In this document: positions 1 through 8,399 of the stretch, piece after piece
Numbering within the stretch: position 1 is the stretch's first letter
How the letters are laid out: each line of letters opens with the position of its first letter
Assembly (NCBI GenBank): GCA_964558465.1
Contig: CAZLEF010000002.1
Span: forward strand, 1-64,000
Direction of reading: 5' to 3'
Length of the DNA stretch: 64,000 nt
Source: JACJYC01 sp964558465
GTDB lineage: Bacteria; Bacteroidota; Bacteroidia; Chitinophagales; Saprospiraceae
Notes under the pieces: generated by a model
Seen by the model: the letters and a program-made list of their open reading frames with translations, nothing else
What the model was told of the DNA's origin: nothing
Databases searched by the model: none
Made by a program: the position numbers and the translations under genes

Positions 1-198
1 GATCGCGGTGGTCGCGAACGCGGTGGTGATCGCGGCGGTCGCGGTGGCGATCGTGGCGGCCGGCGTGGCGGCGGCGGTGGTCGCGGCGGCAGCGGTGGCG
101 GAAACCGCGGTGGCGGCGGCGGAACCGGCGGCGGTCGTGGTGGCAGCGGCGGTGGCGGCGGTGGAAACCGTGGCGGCGGCGGCGGCCGGAGCCGTTGA
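1..198 (+). CDS. rpsC: Ribosomal protein S3, C-terminal end (partial), with RGG-rich tail
   Basis: This is the 3' end of a gene cut by the window edge; frame 1 is open from base 1 to a TGA at 196-198. It encodes 65 residues made almost only of Gly, Arg, Ser, Asn and Asp, with many RGG, GGR and DRGG units. The identity is inferred from position: it lies directly upstream of rplP, where rpsC always sits in the S10 operon, and bacterial S3 often ends in a basic tail. The S3 KH and C-terminal core lie outside the window and cannot be checked. The tail is unusually long and glycine-rich and may contact rRNA or mRNA near the entry channel (inference). Another frame is also open here but codes low-complexity Ala/Val and is an artefact of the GC-rich repeat. 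Confidence 0.75.
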   Translation, partial: DRGGRERGGDRGGRGGDRGGRRGGGGGRGGSGGGNRGGGGGTGGGRGGSGGGGGGNRGGGGGRSR

Positions 199-247
199 TT
201 TTAAAAAAAATCAATCCGAATTGAAATAATATTTTGAGAAATTGCCG

Positions 248-255
248 TACCTTTG
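248..255 (+). promoter_or_regulatory. Possible Bacteroidota -7 element (TACCTTTG) inside the S10 operon
   Basis: The octamer TACCTTTG matches the TAnnTTTG -7 consensus of Bacteroidota sigma-ABfr and lies 68 bases before rplP in an unusually AT-rich spacer. No TTTG is found at the ideal 19-21 base distance; the nearest TTG-type match (221-223) is 24 bases away. It could be an internal promoter feeding rplP onward, or chance. Confidence 0.35.
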
Positions 256-323
256 CGGGGCTTTTTCAAAACCCTGTTTTTTCTACGGATTTTTGATCTC
301 AGCAAGTGTAAAATTTCTGGCAA

Positions 324-743
324 ATGTTACAGCCGAAAAGGACAAAATACCGCAAGCAGATGAAAGGCCGGAATACGGGCCTGGCTCACCGTGGAAGTAC
401 GGTAGCCTTTGGCTCCTTTGGCCTGAAGTGTCTGGATGCATCCAGGATAACCAACCGCCAGATCGAGGCAGCCCGTATAGCCATGACCCGCTATATGAAA
501 AGGGAAGGTAAGGTCTGGATCCGCATTTTCCCGGATAAACCCATTACCAAGAAGCCGCAGGAAGTGCGGATGGGTAAAGGTAAGGGCGCCCTGGATCACT
601 ATGTTGCGCTCGTTCAACCCGGGCGGATCATGTTTGAAATTGATGGCGTTCCCCAGGACGTAGCGCTGGAGGCATTGCGCCTTGCAGCTCAAAAATTGCC
701 CGTACTTACCCGCATTGTGGTTCGGCCGGATTATGCAGGATGA
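324..743 (+). CDS. rplP: 50S ribosomal protein L16
   Basis: A 139-residue protein of normal L16 length that starts MLQPKRTKYRKQMKGRN, the classical L16 N-terminus, and has the conserved GLAHRGSTVAFGSFGLK stretch. L16 organises the A-site region of the large subunit and contacts 5S/23S rRNA. It is the second gene seen in the operon, about 125 bases after rpsC, a wide gap for this cluster and one that holds a possible promoter element. Confidence 0.97.
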   Translation: MLQPKRTKYRKQMKGRNTGLAHRGSTVAFGSFGLKCLDASRITNRQIEAARIAMTRYMKREGKVWIRIFPDKPITKKPQEVRMGKGKGALDHYVALVQPGRIMFEIDGVPQDVALEALRLAAQKLPVLTRIVVRPDYAG

Positions 744-775
744 TCATAAGTTGTTGAAAGTCAATATTTACTAAA

Positions 776-1036
776 ATGGCAAGTAAGAAATTCCTTGAGC
801 TTCAGGATTTTGCAGATGCAGATCTGGCCACCGAGCTTGAAGCTACGGAAGCACAATATCAGAAGATGCGGTTTGACCACGCGGTGAAAGGCCTGGAAAA
901 CCCACTGACGCTTCGCGAAGTCCGCCGGGATATTGCCCGCATTCAAACGGAACTTCGGCGCCGTGAACTGGCTAAATTGTCTGAGCAGGAATTAGCCGGC
1001 CGGACAAAAATAGTTGCCAGAAGAAAACGCAAGTAA
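776..1036 (+). CDS. rpmC: 50S ribosomal protein L29
   Basis: 86 residues, a little longer than the usual 60-70 because of a basic C-terminal tail ending in VARRKRK. The helical-hairpin core with the LREVRRDIARIQTELRRREL pattern is typical of L29. L29 sits at the peptide exit tunnel near the trigger factor and SRP docking site. It is 32 bases after rplP, in standard spc/S10 order. Confidence 0.93.
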   Translation: MASKKFLELQDFADADLATELEATEAQYQKMRFDHAVKGLENPLTLREVRRDIARIQTELRRRELAKLSEQELAGRTKIVARRKRK

Positions 1037-1076
1037 GCGGTATCAAAATTTGTTAAGATCTGCAAAGCAGTTGACA

Positions 1077-1334
1077 ATGACAGAAAGAAATCTTAGGAAA
1101 ACGCGGATTGGCGTCGTGACAAGCAACAAAATGGAAAAAACGATCACCATTTCCGTTGAACGCCGCCTTCGTCACCCGATCTACGGAAAATTCGTCAAGA
1201 AGACCAATAAGTTCATGGCCCATGACGAAACGAACGACTGCAATGTCGGCGATGTAGTCCGTATCATGGAAACCAGACCTTTGAGCAAACTCAAGCGCTG
1301 GCGCCTGGTCGAAATCATTGAAAGAGCAAAATAA
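1077..1334 (+). CDS. rpsQ: 30S ribosomal protein S17
   Basis: 85 residues. The ATG at 1077 is chosen over an in-frame ATG at 1014 because the latter overlaps rpmC and adds 21 residues absent from the family; S17 proteins start close to the TR-x-G-x-V-x-S-x-K-M-x-K-T motif seen here as TRIGVVTSNKMEKT. The OB-fold core with RRLRHPIYGKFVKKT follows. S17 is a primary 16S rRNA binding protein. Confidence 0.95.
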   Translation: MTERNLRKTRIGVVTSNKMEKTITISVERRLRHPIYGKFVKKTNKFMAHDETNDCNVGDVVRIMETRPLSKLKRWRLVEIIERAK

Positions 1335-1416
1335 TGCCCCGTTACCTGCCGCTGCCGAACCAAAAATACAGGCATGCAGGAACGATCATTTCAACGTTAA
1401 ACTGTAAAAGAGCGTC

Positions 1417-1782
1417 ATGATACAGCAAGAATCCAGGCTTAAAGTAGCCGATAACAGCGGCGCGAAAGAGGTGCTTTGCATCCGGGTCTTAGGCGGCTCC
1501 AAACGCCGTTATGCGTCGATAGGCGACAAAATCGTCGTCTCTGTTAAAGACGCTACCCCGGGCGGCATCAAAAAAGGCGCTGTTTCCAAAGCGGTCATCG
1601 TAAGGACGACCAAGGCCATTCGCCGCAAGGACGGTTCTTATATCCGCTTCGACGACAATGCCTGCGTACTGCTTAATGCAGCCGATGAACCGCGCGGTAC
1701 CCGTATTTTCGGACCGGTTGCCCGTGAACTCCGGGAAAAGGATTTCATGCGGATCGTTTCCCTGGCCCCGGAAGTGTTGTGA
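1417..1782 (+). CDS. rplN: 50S ribosomal protein L14
   Basis: 121 residues, the usual length, beginning MIQQESRLKVADNSGAKE with the L14 signature region that includes KEVLCIRVLGG. It ends in LREKDFMRIVSLAPEVL, also canonical. L14 forms part of the intersubunit bridge and binds the silencing factor RsfS. It lies 82 bases after rpsQ. Confidence 0.97.
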   Translation: MIQQESRLKVADNSGAKEVLCIRVLGGSKRRYASIGDKIVVSVKDATPGGIKKGAVSKAVIVRTTKAIRRKDGSYIRFDDNACVLLNAADEPRGTRIFGPVARELREKDFMRIVSLAPEVL

Positions 1783-1822
1783 TTATCCGGCTTTTCGGAT
1801 AAACTGCTTTAATTCAAGAAAA

Positions 1823-2179
1823 ATGGCAAATAAAGAAGGCAAACAAAATCGATTTACCCCCAAGCTTAAGATCAAAAAAGGCGATAAGGTCGTCGTGATC
1901 GCAGGCGCTTACAGGGACCGGTCAAAAGTGCGTGAAGTCCTCGAAGTATTCCCGGACAAGAACCGCGCCGTTGTGGACGGAGTGAACATTCGCAAAAAAC
2001 ACTCCAAACCCACCCAGGATCGCCCGGGCGGCATCAATGAAATTACGGCTCCCATCCATATCTCCAACCTCATGGTGGTCGACCCCAAGTCGGGCGAACC
2101 TACCCGGGTCGGCAGAATGTTGGACAATACGGGGAAAATCGTACGTTTTGCTAAAAAATCAGGAGAAATTATCAAGTGA
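1823..2179 (+). CDS. rplX: 50S ribosomal protein L24
   Basis: 118 residues from the ATG at 1823. A longer in-frame start at 1658 would overlap rplN and is rejected. The KOW motif (KIKKGDKVVVIAGAYRDRS) is at about residues 18-36, followed by the conserved NIRKKHSKPTQDRPGG segment. L24 starts 50S assembly by binding the 5' domain of 23S rRNA. Its TGA overlaps the rplE ATG by one base, which suggests translational coupling. Confidence 0.96.
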   Translation: MANKEGKQNRFTPKLKIKKGDKVVVIAGAYRDRSKVREVLEVFPDKNRAVVDGVNIRKKHSKPTQDRPGGINEITAPIHISNLMVVDPKSGEPTRVGRMLDNTGKIVRFAKKSGEIIK

Positions 2180-2736
2180 TGAGTTTCACACCCGCATTTA
2201 AGGAAAAATACCGCAAGGAAGTGGTCCCCGCCCTGATGGAGCAGTTTGGCTATAAAACCATCATGCAGGTTCCCAGGCTGGCCAAGATTTGCCTCAACCA
2301 GGGGGTGGGCGGCGCGACCCAGGATAAAAAAATGGCGGAAAATGCCCTTGCTGAACTGACATTGATCGCAGGCCAGAAAGCAGTGCCGACCAAAGCCCGG
2401 ACTTCGGTCTCCAACTTCAAATTGCGTGAAGGGATGACCATTGGCGCCAGGGTAACCTTGCGTGAAGACCGTATGTTCGAATTCCTCGAACGCCTCATTA
2501 ATGTTGCGTTGCCCCGCGTGCGCGACTTTCGCGGCATCAACGACAAAAGCTTCGACGGCCGTGGCAATTACTCCATGGGCGTAACCGAACATATCATTTT
2601 CCCGGAAATCGACCTCGACAAGGTCAGCAAGATCACCGGGTTGGACATTACGTTTGTAACAACGGCCAAAACCGACGCCGAAGCCCTGGCTTTGCTGAAG
2701 ATGTTGGGCTTGCCGTTCAAGAACCAGAAAAATTAA
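2179..2736 (+). CDS. rplE: 50S ribosomal protein L5
   Basis: 185 residues from the ATG at 2179 (a GTG just before it is a less likely start). The N-terminus FTPAFKEKYRKEVVPALMEQFGY and the segment RVRDFRGINDKSFDGRGNYS are diagnostic for L5. L5 carries 5S rRNA into the large subunit and contacts P-site tRNA. The start shares one base with the rplX stop. Confidence 0.97.
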   Translation: MSFTPAFKEKYRKEVVPALMEQFGYKTIMQVPRLAKICLNQGVGGATQDKKMAENALAELTLIAGQKAVPTKARTSVSNFKLREGMTIGARVTLREDRMFEFLERLINVALPRVRDFRGINDKSFDGRGNYSMGVTEHIIFPEIDLDKVSKITGLDITFVTTAKTDAEALALLKMLGLPFKNQKN

Positions 2737-2744
2737 TTTGCGTT

Positions 2745-3014
2745 ATGGCAAGAAAATCTTTGATTGCCCGGGAAAACAAGAGAACCCGAATGGTGGCCAA
2801 GTACGCCGGTCTGCGCAAGCAGCTCAAGGAAGAAGGCCGTTGGGAGGAACTGGACAAGCTTCCGCGCAACTCCAACCCGATCAGGCTCCACAACCGGTGT
2901 CAACTGACCGGCCGCCCCAAAGGGTATATGCGCAAGTTTGGCCTCTGCCGGGTTAAATTCCGCCAGATGGCGCTTGACGGGAAGATCCCCGGAATCACGA
3001 AAGCGAGTTGGTAA
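2745..3014 (+). CDS. rpsN: 30S ribosomal protein S14 (long, zinc-free form)
   Basis: 89 residues, matching the long form of S14. It has the RLHNRCQLTGRPKGYMRKFG signature but no CxxC...CxxC zinc ribbon, so it belongs to the C-minus class that works without zinc. S14 sits in the head of the 30S subunit. It starts 8 bases after rplE. Confidence 0.96.
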   Translation: MARKSLIARENKRTRMVAKYAGLRKQLKEEGRWEELDKLPRNSNPIRLHNRCQLTGRPKGYMRKFGLCRVKFRQMALDGKIPGITKASW

Positions 3015-3115
3015 AAAGTTGCCAGCCTGATTTTTGAAAGTTAACGTTTTTTCCTCAAAAGCCGACTTGGTTCCGGAAACTCCTCTGGAATACCGGCCGG
3101 CGCAATGCAATTTAA

Positions 3116-3526
3116 ATGGCCACAACGGATCCTATTGCAGATTATTTGACCCGTATCCGAAACGCTCAGTACGCGGGTCATCGCATCGTAGAAATCCCTG
3201 CCTCTACACTCAAAAAAAGGATCACAGAAATCCTTTATGATCAGGGGTTTATTTTGAAGTATAAATTTGACGACGAAGTCGGTAAGGGAAATCAAGGCGT
3301 CATCAAAATCGCTTTGAAATATGACCCTCTGACCAGAAAACCGGTTATCCGGGAACTGGGCAGGATCAGCAAACCGGGTTTGCGTCAGTATTCCAAGGCA
3401 GGCGATCTGCCGCGCATCATTAACGGTTTGGGCATCGCCATCGTTTCCACCTCCAAAGGTGTGATGACGGATAAACAGGCCCGCACGCTCAATGTAGGCG
3501 GCGAGGTGCTTTGTTATGTTTATTAA
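3116..3526 (+). CDS. rpsH: 30S ribosomal protein S8
   Basis: 136 residues starting MATTDPIADYLTRIRNA, with the C-terminal STSKGVMTDKQARTLNVGGE signature of S8. S8 binds helix 21 of 16S rRNA and in E. coli also represses the spc operon. The spacer from rpsN is about 100 bases. Confidence 0.97.
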   Translation: MATTDPIADYLTRIRNAQYAGHRIVEIPASTLKKRITEILYDQGFILKYKFDDEVGKGNQGVIKIALKYDPLTRKPVIRELGRISKPGLRQYSKAGDLPRIINGLGIAIVSTSKGVMTDKQARTLNVGGEVLCYVY

Positions 3527-3554
3527 TTGATTGAACGGATAAAATCAGAATACC

Positions 3555-4121
3555 ATGTCAAGAGTTGGAAAATCTCCGATTACGCTTCCCGGCAACGTCT
3601 CCATCGACGTTTCCAAAGGGAACATGGTCAAAGTAAAAGGGCCGAAAGGAGAATTGGCCCAGCAGGTGGATCCCGATATCGAGTTGTCGGTTGATCAGGG
3701 TGAAATCGTTCTCAAAAGGCCGACTGAAAGCCAGCGCCACCGGGCAATGCACGGTTTATACCGAGCATTGATCAATAATATGGTGGAAGGGGTTTCCAAC
3801 GGATTTGTCAAGGAGCTCGAACTGGTTGGCGTTGGTTTTCGCGCCAACAACCAGGGAAATATGCTCGAACTGATTATCGGTTATTCTCACCCCATCTGGT
3901 TCTATTTGCCGGATGAGGTGAAGCTGACGACCGTATCGGAGAAAGGTAAAAACCCGATCATCCGCCTCGAAAGCAACGATAAACAGTTGCTGGGGCAGAT
4001 CGCAGCCAAAATCCGCGCTTTCCGCAAACCCGAACCCTACAAAGGTAAAGGTATTCGGTTTGTCGGTGAACAGATTCGCCGCAAAGCCGGCAAATCGGCA
4101 GGTAAAGGCGCCAAAAAGTAA
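3555..4121 (+). CDS. rplF: 50S ribosomal protein L6
   Basis: 188 residues, slightly longer than the common 177-180 because of a Lys/Gly-rich C-terminus (GKSAGKGAKK). It begins MSRVGKSPITLP and has the KPEPYKGKGIRF signature near the C-terminus. L6 lies near the factor-binding site of the large subunit. Confidence 0.97.
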   Translation: MSRVGKSPITLPGNVSIDVSKGNMVKVKGPKGELAQQVDPDIELSVDQGEIVLKRPTESQRHRAMHGLYRALINNMVEGVSNGFVKELELVGVGFRANNQGNMLELIIGYSHPIWFYLPDEVKLTTVSEKGKNPIIRLESNDKQLLGQIAAKIRAFRKPEPYKGKGIRFVGEQIRRKAGKSAGKGAKK

Positions 4122-4215
4122 AATAAAGGCATTGCCTGTTTTTTTAATGGTTTCATCAGGGGTTTTGGGTTTGGATAATCCGTCCCTACACTAAAACCGG
4201 AAATTTTTAATAACC

Positions 4216-4569
4216 ATGAAATTAGGAAGAGAAGGAAGAAGGCGCCGGATTCATTACCGGATCCGCAAAAAGGTTTCAGGGAGCGCTGCCCGCCCGAGAC
4301 TGAGTGTTTACCGCAGCAATAAATTTATCTACTGCCAGTTGATCGATGATGTCAACGGACACACGCTCGCCGCTGCGTCTTCCCTCGAAAAATCCTTTGT
4401 CGTAAAGGGTACCAAATCGGAGCAGGCGCGCGAAATCGGCAAGATCATCGCTGAAAGGGCAAAACAACTGAATATCGACCAGGCCAGCTTTGATCGCGGC
4501 GGCTACCTTTACCACGGCAGGGTAAAAGCCCTGGCTGATGGCGCCAGAGAAAACGGTCTGAAACTTTAA
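4216..4569 (+). CDS. rplR: 50S ribosomal protein L18
   Basis: 117 residues with the typical N-terminus containing RRRRIHYRIRKKVSG and the RPRLSVYRSNKFIYCQLIDD strand. L18 binds 5S rRNA together with L5. It lies 94 bases after rplF. That spacer holds a weak inverted repeat and a T-run but no convincing terminator. Confidence 0.97.
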   Translation: MKLGREGRRRRIHYRIRKKVSGSAARPRLSVYRSNKFIYCQLIDDVNGHTLAAASSLEKSFVVKGTKSEQAREIGKIIAERAKQLNIDQASFDRGGYLYHGRVKALADGARENGLKL

Positions 4570-4594
4570 TCGGAATTTAACTATCAATAATATA

Positions 4595-5119
4595 ATGGCT
4601 AAGAAAAATACAACGGCCAACCGGGTTAAGCCCGCCGAAACAGAGTTGAAAGAAAAACTGGTGGCGCTCAACCGGGTTGCCAAGGTTACCAAAGGTGGCC
4701 GTACATTCAGTTTTTCGGCTATTGTTGTTGTGGGCGACGGCAAAGGCGCCGTTGGTCATGGATTGGGCAAAGCCAGGGACGTTTCCGAAGCGATTTCCAA
4801 AGCAATGGACAGTGCAAAGAAAAACCTGGTGCGTGTTCCCCTTCAGCATGGCACTATCCCGCACGAGCAAAAAGGCAAATTTGGAGCGGGCAAAGTGTTG
4901 ATCAAACCTGCTGCAGACGGTACCGGTGTCATTGCCGGTGGCGCTATGCGCGCTGTTCTGGAAATCGCCGGGGTACACAATGTTCTGGCCAAATCACAGG
5001 GTTCATCCAACCCCCACAACGTGGTCAAAGCAACAATTGACGCCCTCACCCGGTTGAAAAATCCGCAGGAAACGGCCCGCCAGCGCGGCATTTCCCTGGA
5101 AAAATTATTTCAAGGATAA
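4595..5119 (+). CDS. rpsE: 30S ribosomal protein S5
   Basis: 174 residues with the double-stranded-RNA-binding-like S5 N-domain (RVAKVTKGGRTFSFSAIVVV) and the C-terminal S5 fold with IIAGGAMRAVLE-like residues. S5 takes part in decoding accuracy and mRNA entry. It is 25 bases after rplR. Confidence 0.97.
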   Translation: MAKKNTTANRVKPAETELKEKLVALNRVAKVTKGGRTFSFSAIVVVGDGKGAVGHGLGKARDVSEAISKAMDSAKKNLVRVPLQHGTIPHEQKGKFGAGKVLIKPAADGTGVIAGGAMRAVLEIAGVHNVLAKSQGSSNPHNVVKATIDALTRLKNPQETARQRGISLEKLFQG

Positions 5120-5163
5120 TACTGCTTCGGCCACAGTCTGGCTGGGGTTAAATTTTGGCAAAA

Positions 5164-5343
5164 ATGGCTAAGATCAAAGTAACGCAAGTCAAAAGTACCA
5201 TCGACCGTTCCAAACGCCAGAAGGAAACGATCAAAGCATTGGGCTTGCGAAAAGTCAATCAGACGGTTGAACACGAAGCTACTCCCCAGATCCTGGGCAT
5301 GGTGGCCAAGGTTGCCCATCTGGTGAAAGTGGAAAATGCCTGA
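5164..5343 (+). CDS. rpmD: 50S ribosomal protein L30
   Basis: 59 residues from the ATG at 5164, the usual L30 length. An upstream TTG at 5155 would add three residues and is not preferred. The sequence KVTQVKSTIDRSKRQKETI and LGLRKVNQTVEHEATPQ is the L30 signature. Confidence 0.95.
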   Translation: MAKIKVTQVKSTIDRSKRQKETIKALGLRKVNQTVEHEATPQILGMVAKVAHLVKVENA

Positions 5344-5402
5344 TACCGCTGCAAATTGCCGCTTCAGGCTTGGTATTGACTAATGCTTAAAGTGAAAAGA
5401 TA

Positions 5403-5849
5403 ATGGAATTACATCATTTAAGGCCGGCTAAAGGCGCCGTAAAGAAACGCAAACGAATCGCTCGTGGTCAGGGATCCGGACATGGCGGCACATCTACCCG
5501 CGGACACAAGGGCGACAAGTCGCGTTCCGGCCATAAAAACAAACGCAATTTTGAAGGCGGCCAGATGCCGTTACAAATGCGTTTGCCCAAGATTGGATTC
5601 AAAAACCCAAACAGGGTTGAATTTGTTGTGTTTAATTTGGGGCAATTGCAGGCCATGGCTGAAAAGTACGGCGTGTCGGACATTAATATTGGCTTGTTGC
5701 TCGAAAAGGGTTATACCCGCAAACGCGACAAAGTCAAAGTGTTGGGTTCCGGCGAATTGAGCGCCAAATTGTCGGTCAGCGTTCATGCTGTTTCGGGGAG
5801 TGCGAAGTCAGTTATCGAAGGCCTGGGCGGAACTGTTAATCTCGTTTAA
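5403..5849 (+). CDS. rplO: 50S ribosomal protein L15
   Basis: 148 residues with the Gly/Lys/Arg-rich extended N-terminus (RKRIARGQGSGHGGTSTRGH) followed by the globular domain ending in SAKSVIEGLGGTVNLV. L15 is a late assembly protein that threads into 23S rRNA. It ends 9 bases before secY. Confidence 0.97.
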   Translation: MELHHLRPAKGAVKKRKRIARGQGSGHGGTSTRGHKGDKSRSGHKNKRNFEGGQMPLQMRLPKIGFKNPNRVEFVVFNLGQLQAMAEKYGVSDINIGLLLEKGYTRKRDKVKVLGSGELSAKLSVSVHAVSGSAKSVIEGLGGTVNLV

Positions 5850-5858
5850 ATTCGACCA

Positions 5859-7256
5859 ATGAAACGTTTCTTTGATACGCTTAAAAATATTTGGAAAATA
5901 AAAGAGCTGCGGACGCGGATCCTGTTTACGCTTGGGCTCCTGCTTGTTTTCCGTTTTGGTTCCTTTGTCGTTTTGCCTGGGATCAATCCTGCCGTTTTAG
6001 AAGAAGCGATCAAATCCAGTTCAAGCGGAAATGACCTGCTCAGCCTTATCAATACCTTTACAGGCGGCGCTTTCCAGAATGCCTCTATCATGGCATTGGG
6101 CATTATGCCTTATATCACAGCCTCTATTATTATTCAGCTTCTGGGATTTGCAGTGCCGTATTTCCAGCGCCTCCAGCAAAAAGAAGGTGAATCAGGCCGC
6201 CGGAAGGTGAATCAGATCACGCGGTTGCTGACGGTTGCCATTACCCTGGTTCAGGGCGGCACCTATCTGTCTTATGTGAAGAGCATGTCTGCCGCCGGCG
6301 TTCCAGCGGTTGACCCCTCGGTTCCGGATGGCATATTCTGGCTTTCCAACATCATTATCCTGTCTACGGGCACGGTGTTTTCCATGTGGCTTGGTGAACG
6401 GATCACCGACAAAGGCATCGGGAACGGTGTTTCCATGCTGATCACCATCGGCATTATAGCCTCTCTGCCGGCAGCCTTTGCATTTGAAATCAACGCACAG
6501 TTCAGCCAGGGCAGGATTTTGAACCTGGTGGTTGAAATGGCGATCCTTTACGGAATTATCATGGCTACGGTACTGGTCGTGGTAGGCGTCAGGCGAATAC
6601 CCATCCAGTTTGCCAAACATATAGCCGGGAGAAGTGGCGGCGGCAATCTTCCTGCCGCAGGGGTTCGGGATTATATTCCCCTGAAAGTGAACTCTGCGGG
6701 CGTAATGCCGATCATCTTCGCCCAGGCATTGATGTTTTTGCCGGCTGTCGCAGCCCAGATGCTTGCAGGCCAGGAAAGCGACATCAACGCCCACCCGATT
6801 TTGCGGGCTTTGAACGACTTTACTTCGGCGCCTTATAACATCATTTATTTTATCATGGTGGTGGCCTTCACGTATGTTTATACGGCTTTGATGGTCAACC
6901 CGACCCAGTATGCCGAATACCTGAAGCGCCAGAACGCCTTTATTCCGGGCGTCAAACCGGGTAAGGCCACTGCGGATTTTATTGACGCCGTTACAACACG
7001 CATTACGTTACCCGGCGCGATCATTCTGGGCTTCATTGCCATTCTGCCTTCTATTGCCGCCTCTTTTGGCGTCAATACCGGATTTGCGCAATTTTTTGGC
7101 GGCACCTCGTTGCTGATCATGATCGGCGTTGTGCTGGATACCTTGCAGCAGATCGAAAGCTACCTGCTGATGCGCAGATATGACGGTTTGGTCAAAACCG
7201 GTAAGATCCAGGGCAGAAACACCGGAAGGATGCAAGGCATCGGCGCAAATATGTAA
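5859..7256 (+). CDS. secY: Protein translocase subunit SecY
   Basis: 465 residues with about ten hydrophobic transmembrane segments. The N-terminus KIKELRTRILFTLGLLLVFR and the loop MPYITASIIIQLL with VPYFQRLQQKEGESGRRKVN are family signatures; the C-terminal region ends LLMRRYDGLVKTGKIQGR. SecY is the channel of the inner-membrane SecYEG translocon. It is in its conserved place after rplO. Confidence 0.98.
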   Translation: MKRFFDTLKNIWKIKELRTRILFTLGLLLVFRFGSFVVLPGINPAVLEEAIKSSSSGNDLLSLINTFTGGAFQNASIMALGIMPYITASIIIQLLGFAVPYFQRLQQKEGESGRRKVNQITRLLTVAITLVQGGTYLSYVKSMSAAGVPAVDPSVPDGIFWLSNIIILSTGTVFSMWLGERITDKGIGNGVSMLITIGIIASLPAAFAFEINAQFSQGRILNLVVEMAILYGIIMATVLVVVGVRRIPIQFAKHIAGRSGGGNLPAAGVRDYIPLKVNSAGVMPIIFAQALMFLPAVAAQMLAGQESDINAHPILRALNDFTSAPYNIIYFIMVVAFTYVYTALMVNPTQYAEYLKRQNAFIPGVKPGKATADFIDAVTTRITLPGAIILGFIAILPSIAASFGVNTGFAQFFGGTSLLIMIGVVLDTLQQIESYLLMRRYDGLVKTGKIQGRNTGRMQGIGANM

Positions 7257-7260
7257 AAAT

Positions 7261-8085
7261 ATGGGGATGATCATTTTTAAAACGGACGAAGAAGTCGAAC
7301 TGCTCAGGGAAAGCAACCTGGTGGTGAGCAAAGTGCTTGCTGAAGTGGGCGCCATCCTTCGTCCCGGCATAACCGGAGTAGACCTGGACAATGCCGCAGA
7401 AACGATCATCCGCGACCATGGAGGCATACCCTCCTTCAAAGGTTATAAAGGTTTTCCGGCGGCGCTATGTGTATCGCTGAATGAACAGGTTGTCCACGGG
7501 ATTCCGGATAAAAATCAGATTTTCAAGGAAGGCGACGTGGTTTCAGTGGATTGTGGTGTTTTTCTCAACGGCTTTCACGGGGATTCGGCCTATACGTTCG
7601 CTATCGGCGACGTAGGAGACGAGATCGTTGAATTGTTGAGCGTGACCAACACTTCGCTCTACAAAGGAATCGAACAAGCCGTATCCGGCAAACGCATCGG
7701 CGATATCGGAGCAGCTATTCAGGAATATGTTGAAAGAAACGGCTTTGGAATCGTTCGCGAACTGGTCGGCCACGGTGTCGGGCGCGAACTCCACGAGGCG
7801 CCTGAAGTGCCTAACTTCGGCAAACGCGGCAAAGGCGTGAAACTGAGGGAAGGCATGGTACTGGCTATTGAACCGATGGTCAATATGGGGCATAAAAGAG
7901 TGAAAACGGCCAGAGATGGCTGGACCGTCTTTGCGAAAGACCATAAGCCGTCCGCTCATTTTGAGCATTCGGTGGTTGTCAGAAAATACAAGGCGGACAT
8001 TCTGAGCGACCACAGCCTGGTTGAAAAGGCCGTGATGAACAACCCCAACATCAAAAATATAGGGCTTAAAATGGCGCTTGCTTGA
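7261..8085 (+). CDS. map: Type I methionine aminopeptidase
   Basis: 274 residues from the ATG at 7261, four bases after the secY stop; an in-frame start further upstream would lie inside secY. It removes the initiator Met from nascent proteins. The binuclear metal site is visible: Asp in VVSVDCGV, Asp in GFHGDSAYTF, His in VGHGVGRELHE, Glu in LAIEPM and Glu in HFEHSVVV. The short catalytic core without a zinc-finger extension marks type I. Confidence 0.96.
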   Translation: MGMIIFKTDEEVELLRESNLVVSKVLAEVGAILRPGITGVDLDNAAETIIRDHGGIPSFKGYKGFPAALCVSLNEQVVHGIPDKNQIFKEGDVVSVDCGVFLNGFHGDSAYTFAIGDVGDEIVELLSVTNTSLYKGIEQAVSGKRIGDIGAAIQEYVERNGFGIVRELVGHGVGRELHEAPEVPNFGKRGKGVKLREGMVLAIEPMVNMGHKRVKTARDGWTVFAKDHKPSAHFEHSVVVRKYKADILSDHSLVEKAVMNNPNIKNIGLKMALA

Positions 8086-8132
8086 TGCATAAAGAATTTA
8101 AAGGAAAAAACATGGAAATTAATTGTTTTCCT

Positions 8133-8140
8133 TATCTTTG
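8133..8140 (+). promoter_or_regulatory. Possible -7 element (TATCTTTG) upstream of infA
   Basis: TATCTTTG fits TAnnTTTG and lies 18 bases before the infA ATG, in an AT-rich patch between map and infA. No well-spaced TTTG -33 element is seen, so an internal promoter for infA-rpmJ onward is only a possibility. Confidence 0.35.
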
Positions 8141-8158
8141 CATCCCGAAAATCAAAAT

Positions 8159-8377
8159 ATGGGGAAGAAGAACCTGATCAAGCAAGATGGTATAATTGAA
8201 GAAGCCCTTTCCAACGCGATGTTTCGGGTTCGGTTGGAGAATGATCATCAGATTATTGCCACGATATCCGGAAAGATGAGGATGAACTATATCCGCATAT
8301 TGCCGGGAGATAAAGTAGCGGTAGAAATGTCGCCGTACGATTTGTCGCGCGGCCGGATTATTTACCGCTATAAGTAA
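8159..8377 (+). CDS. infA: Translation initiation factor IF-1
   Basis: 72 residues from the ATG at 8159, the standard IF-1 length; an earlier in-frame start at 8123 would add residues foreign to the family. The S1-like OB fold has the signature FRVRLENDHQIIATISGKMR and ends YDLSRGRIIYRYK. IF-1 blocks the A site during initiation. Confidence 0.97.
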   Translation: MGKKNLIKQDGIIEEALSNAMFRVRLENDHQIIATISGKMRMNYIRILPGDKVAVEMSPYDLSRGRIIYRYK

Positions 8378-8399
8378 GTTACTGAAAAACAACGTTCCG

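Noticed and set aside
8..229. Ala/Val-rich open frame over the window start
   Set aside because: It is the shifted reading of the GC-rich RGG-coding repeat of S3; the RGG frame ends properly with TGA and fits the operon.
4128..4150. Terminator between rplF and rplR
   Set aside because: AGGC-ATT-GCCT followed by GTTTTTTT has only a four-base stem, too weak, and termination inside the spc operon would be unexpected.
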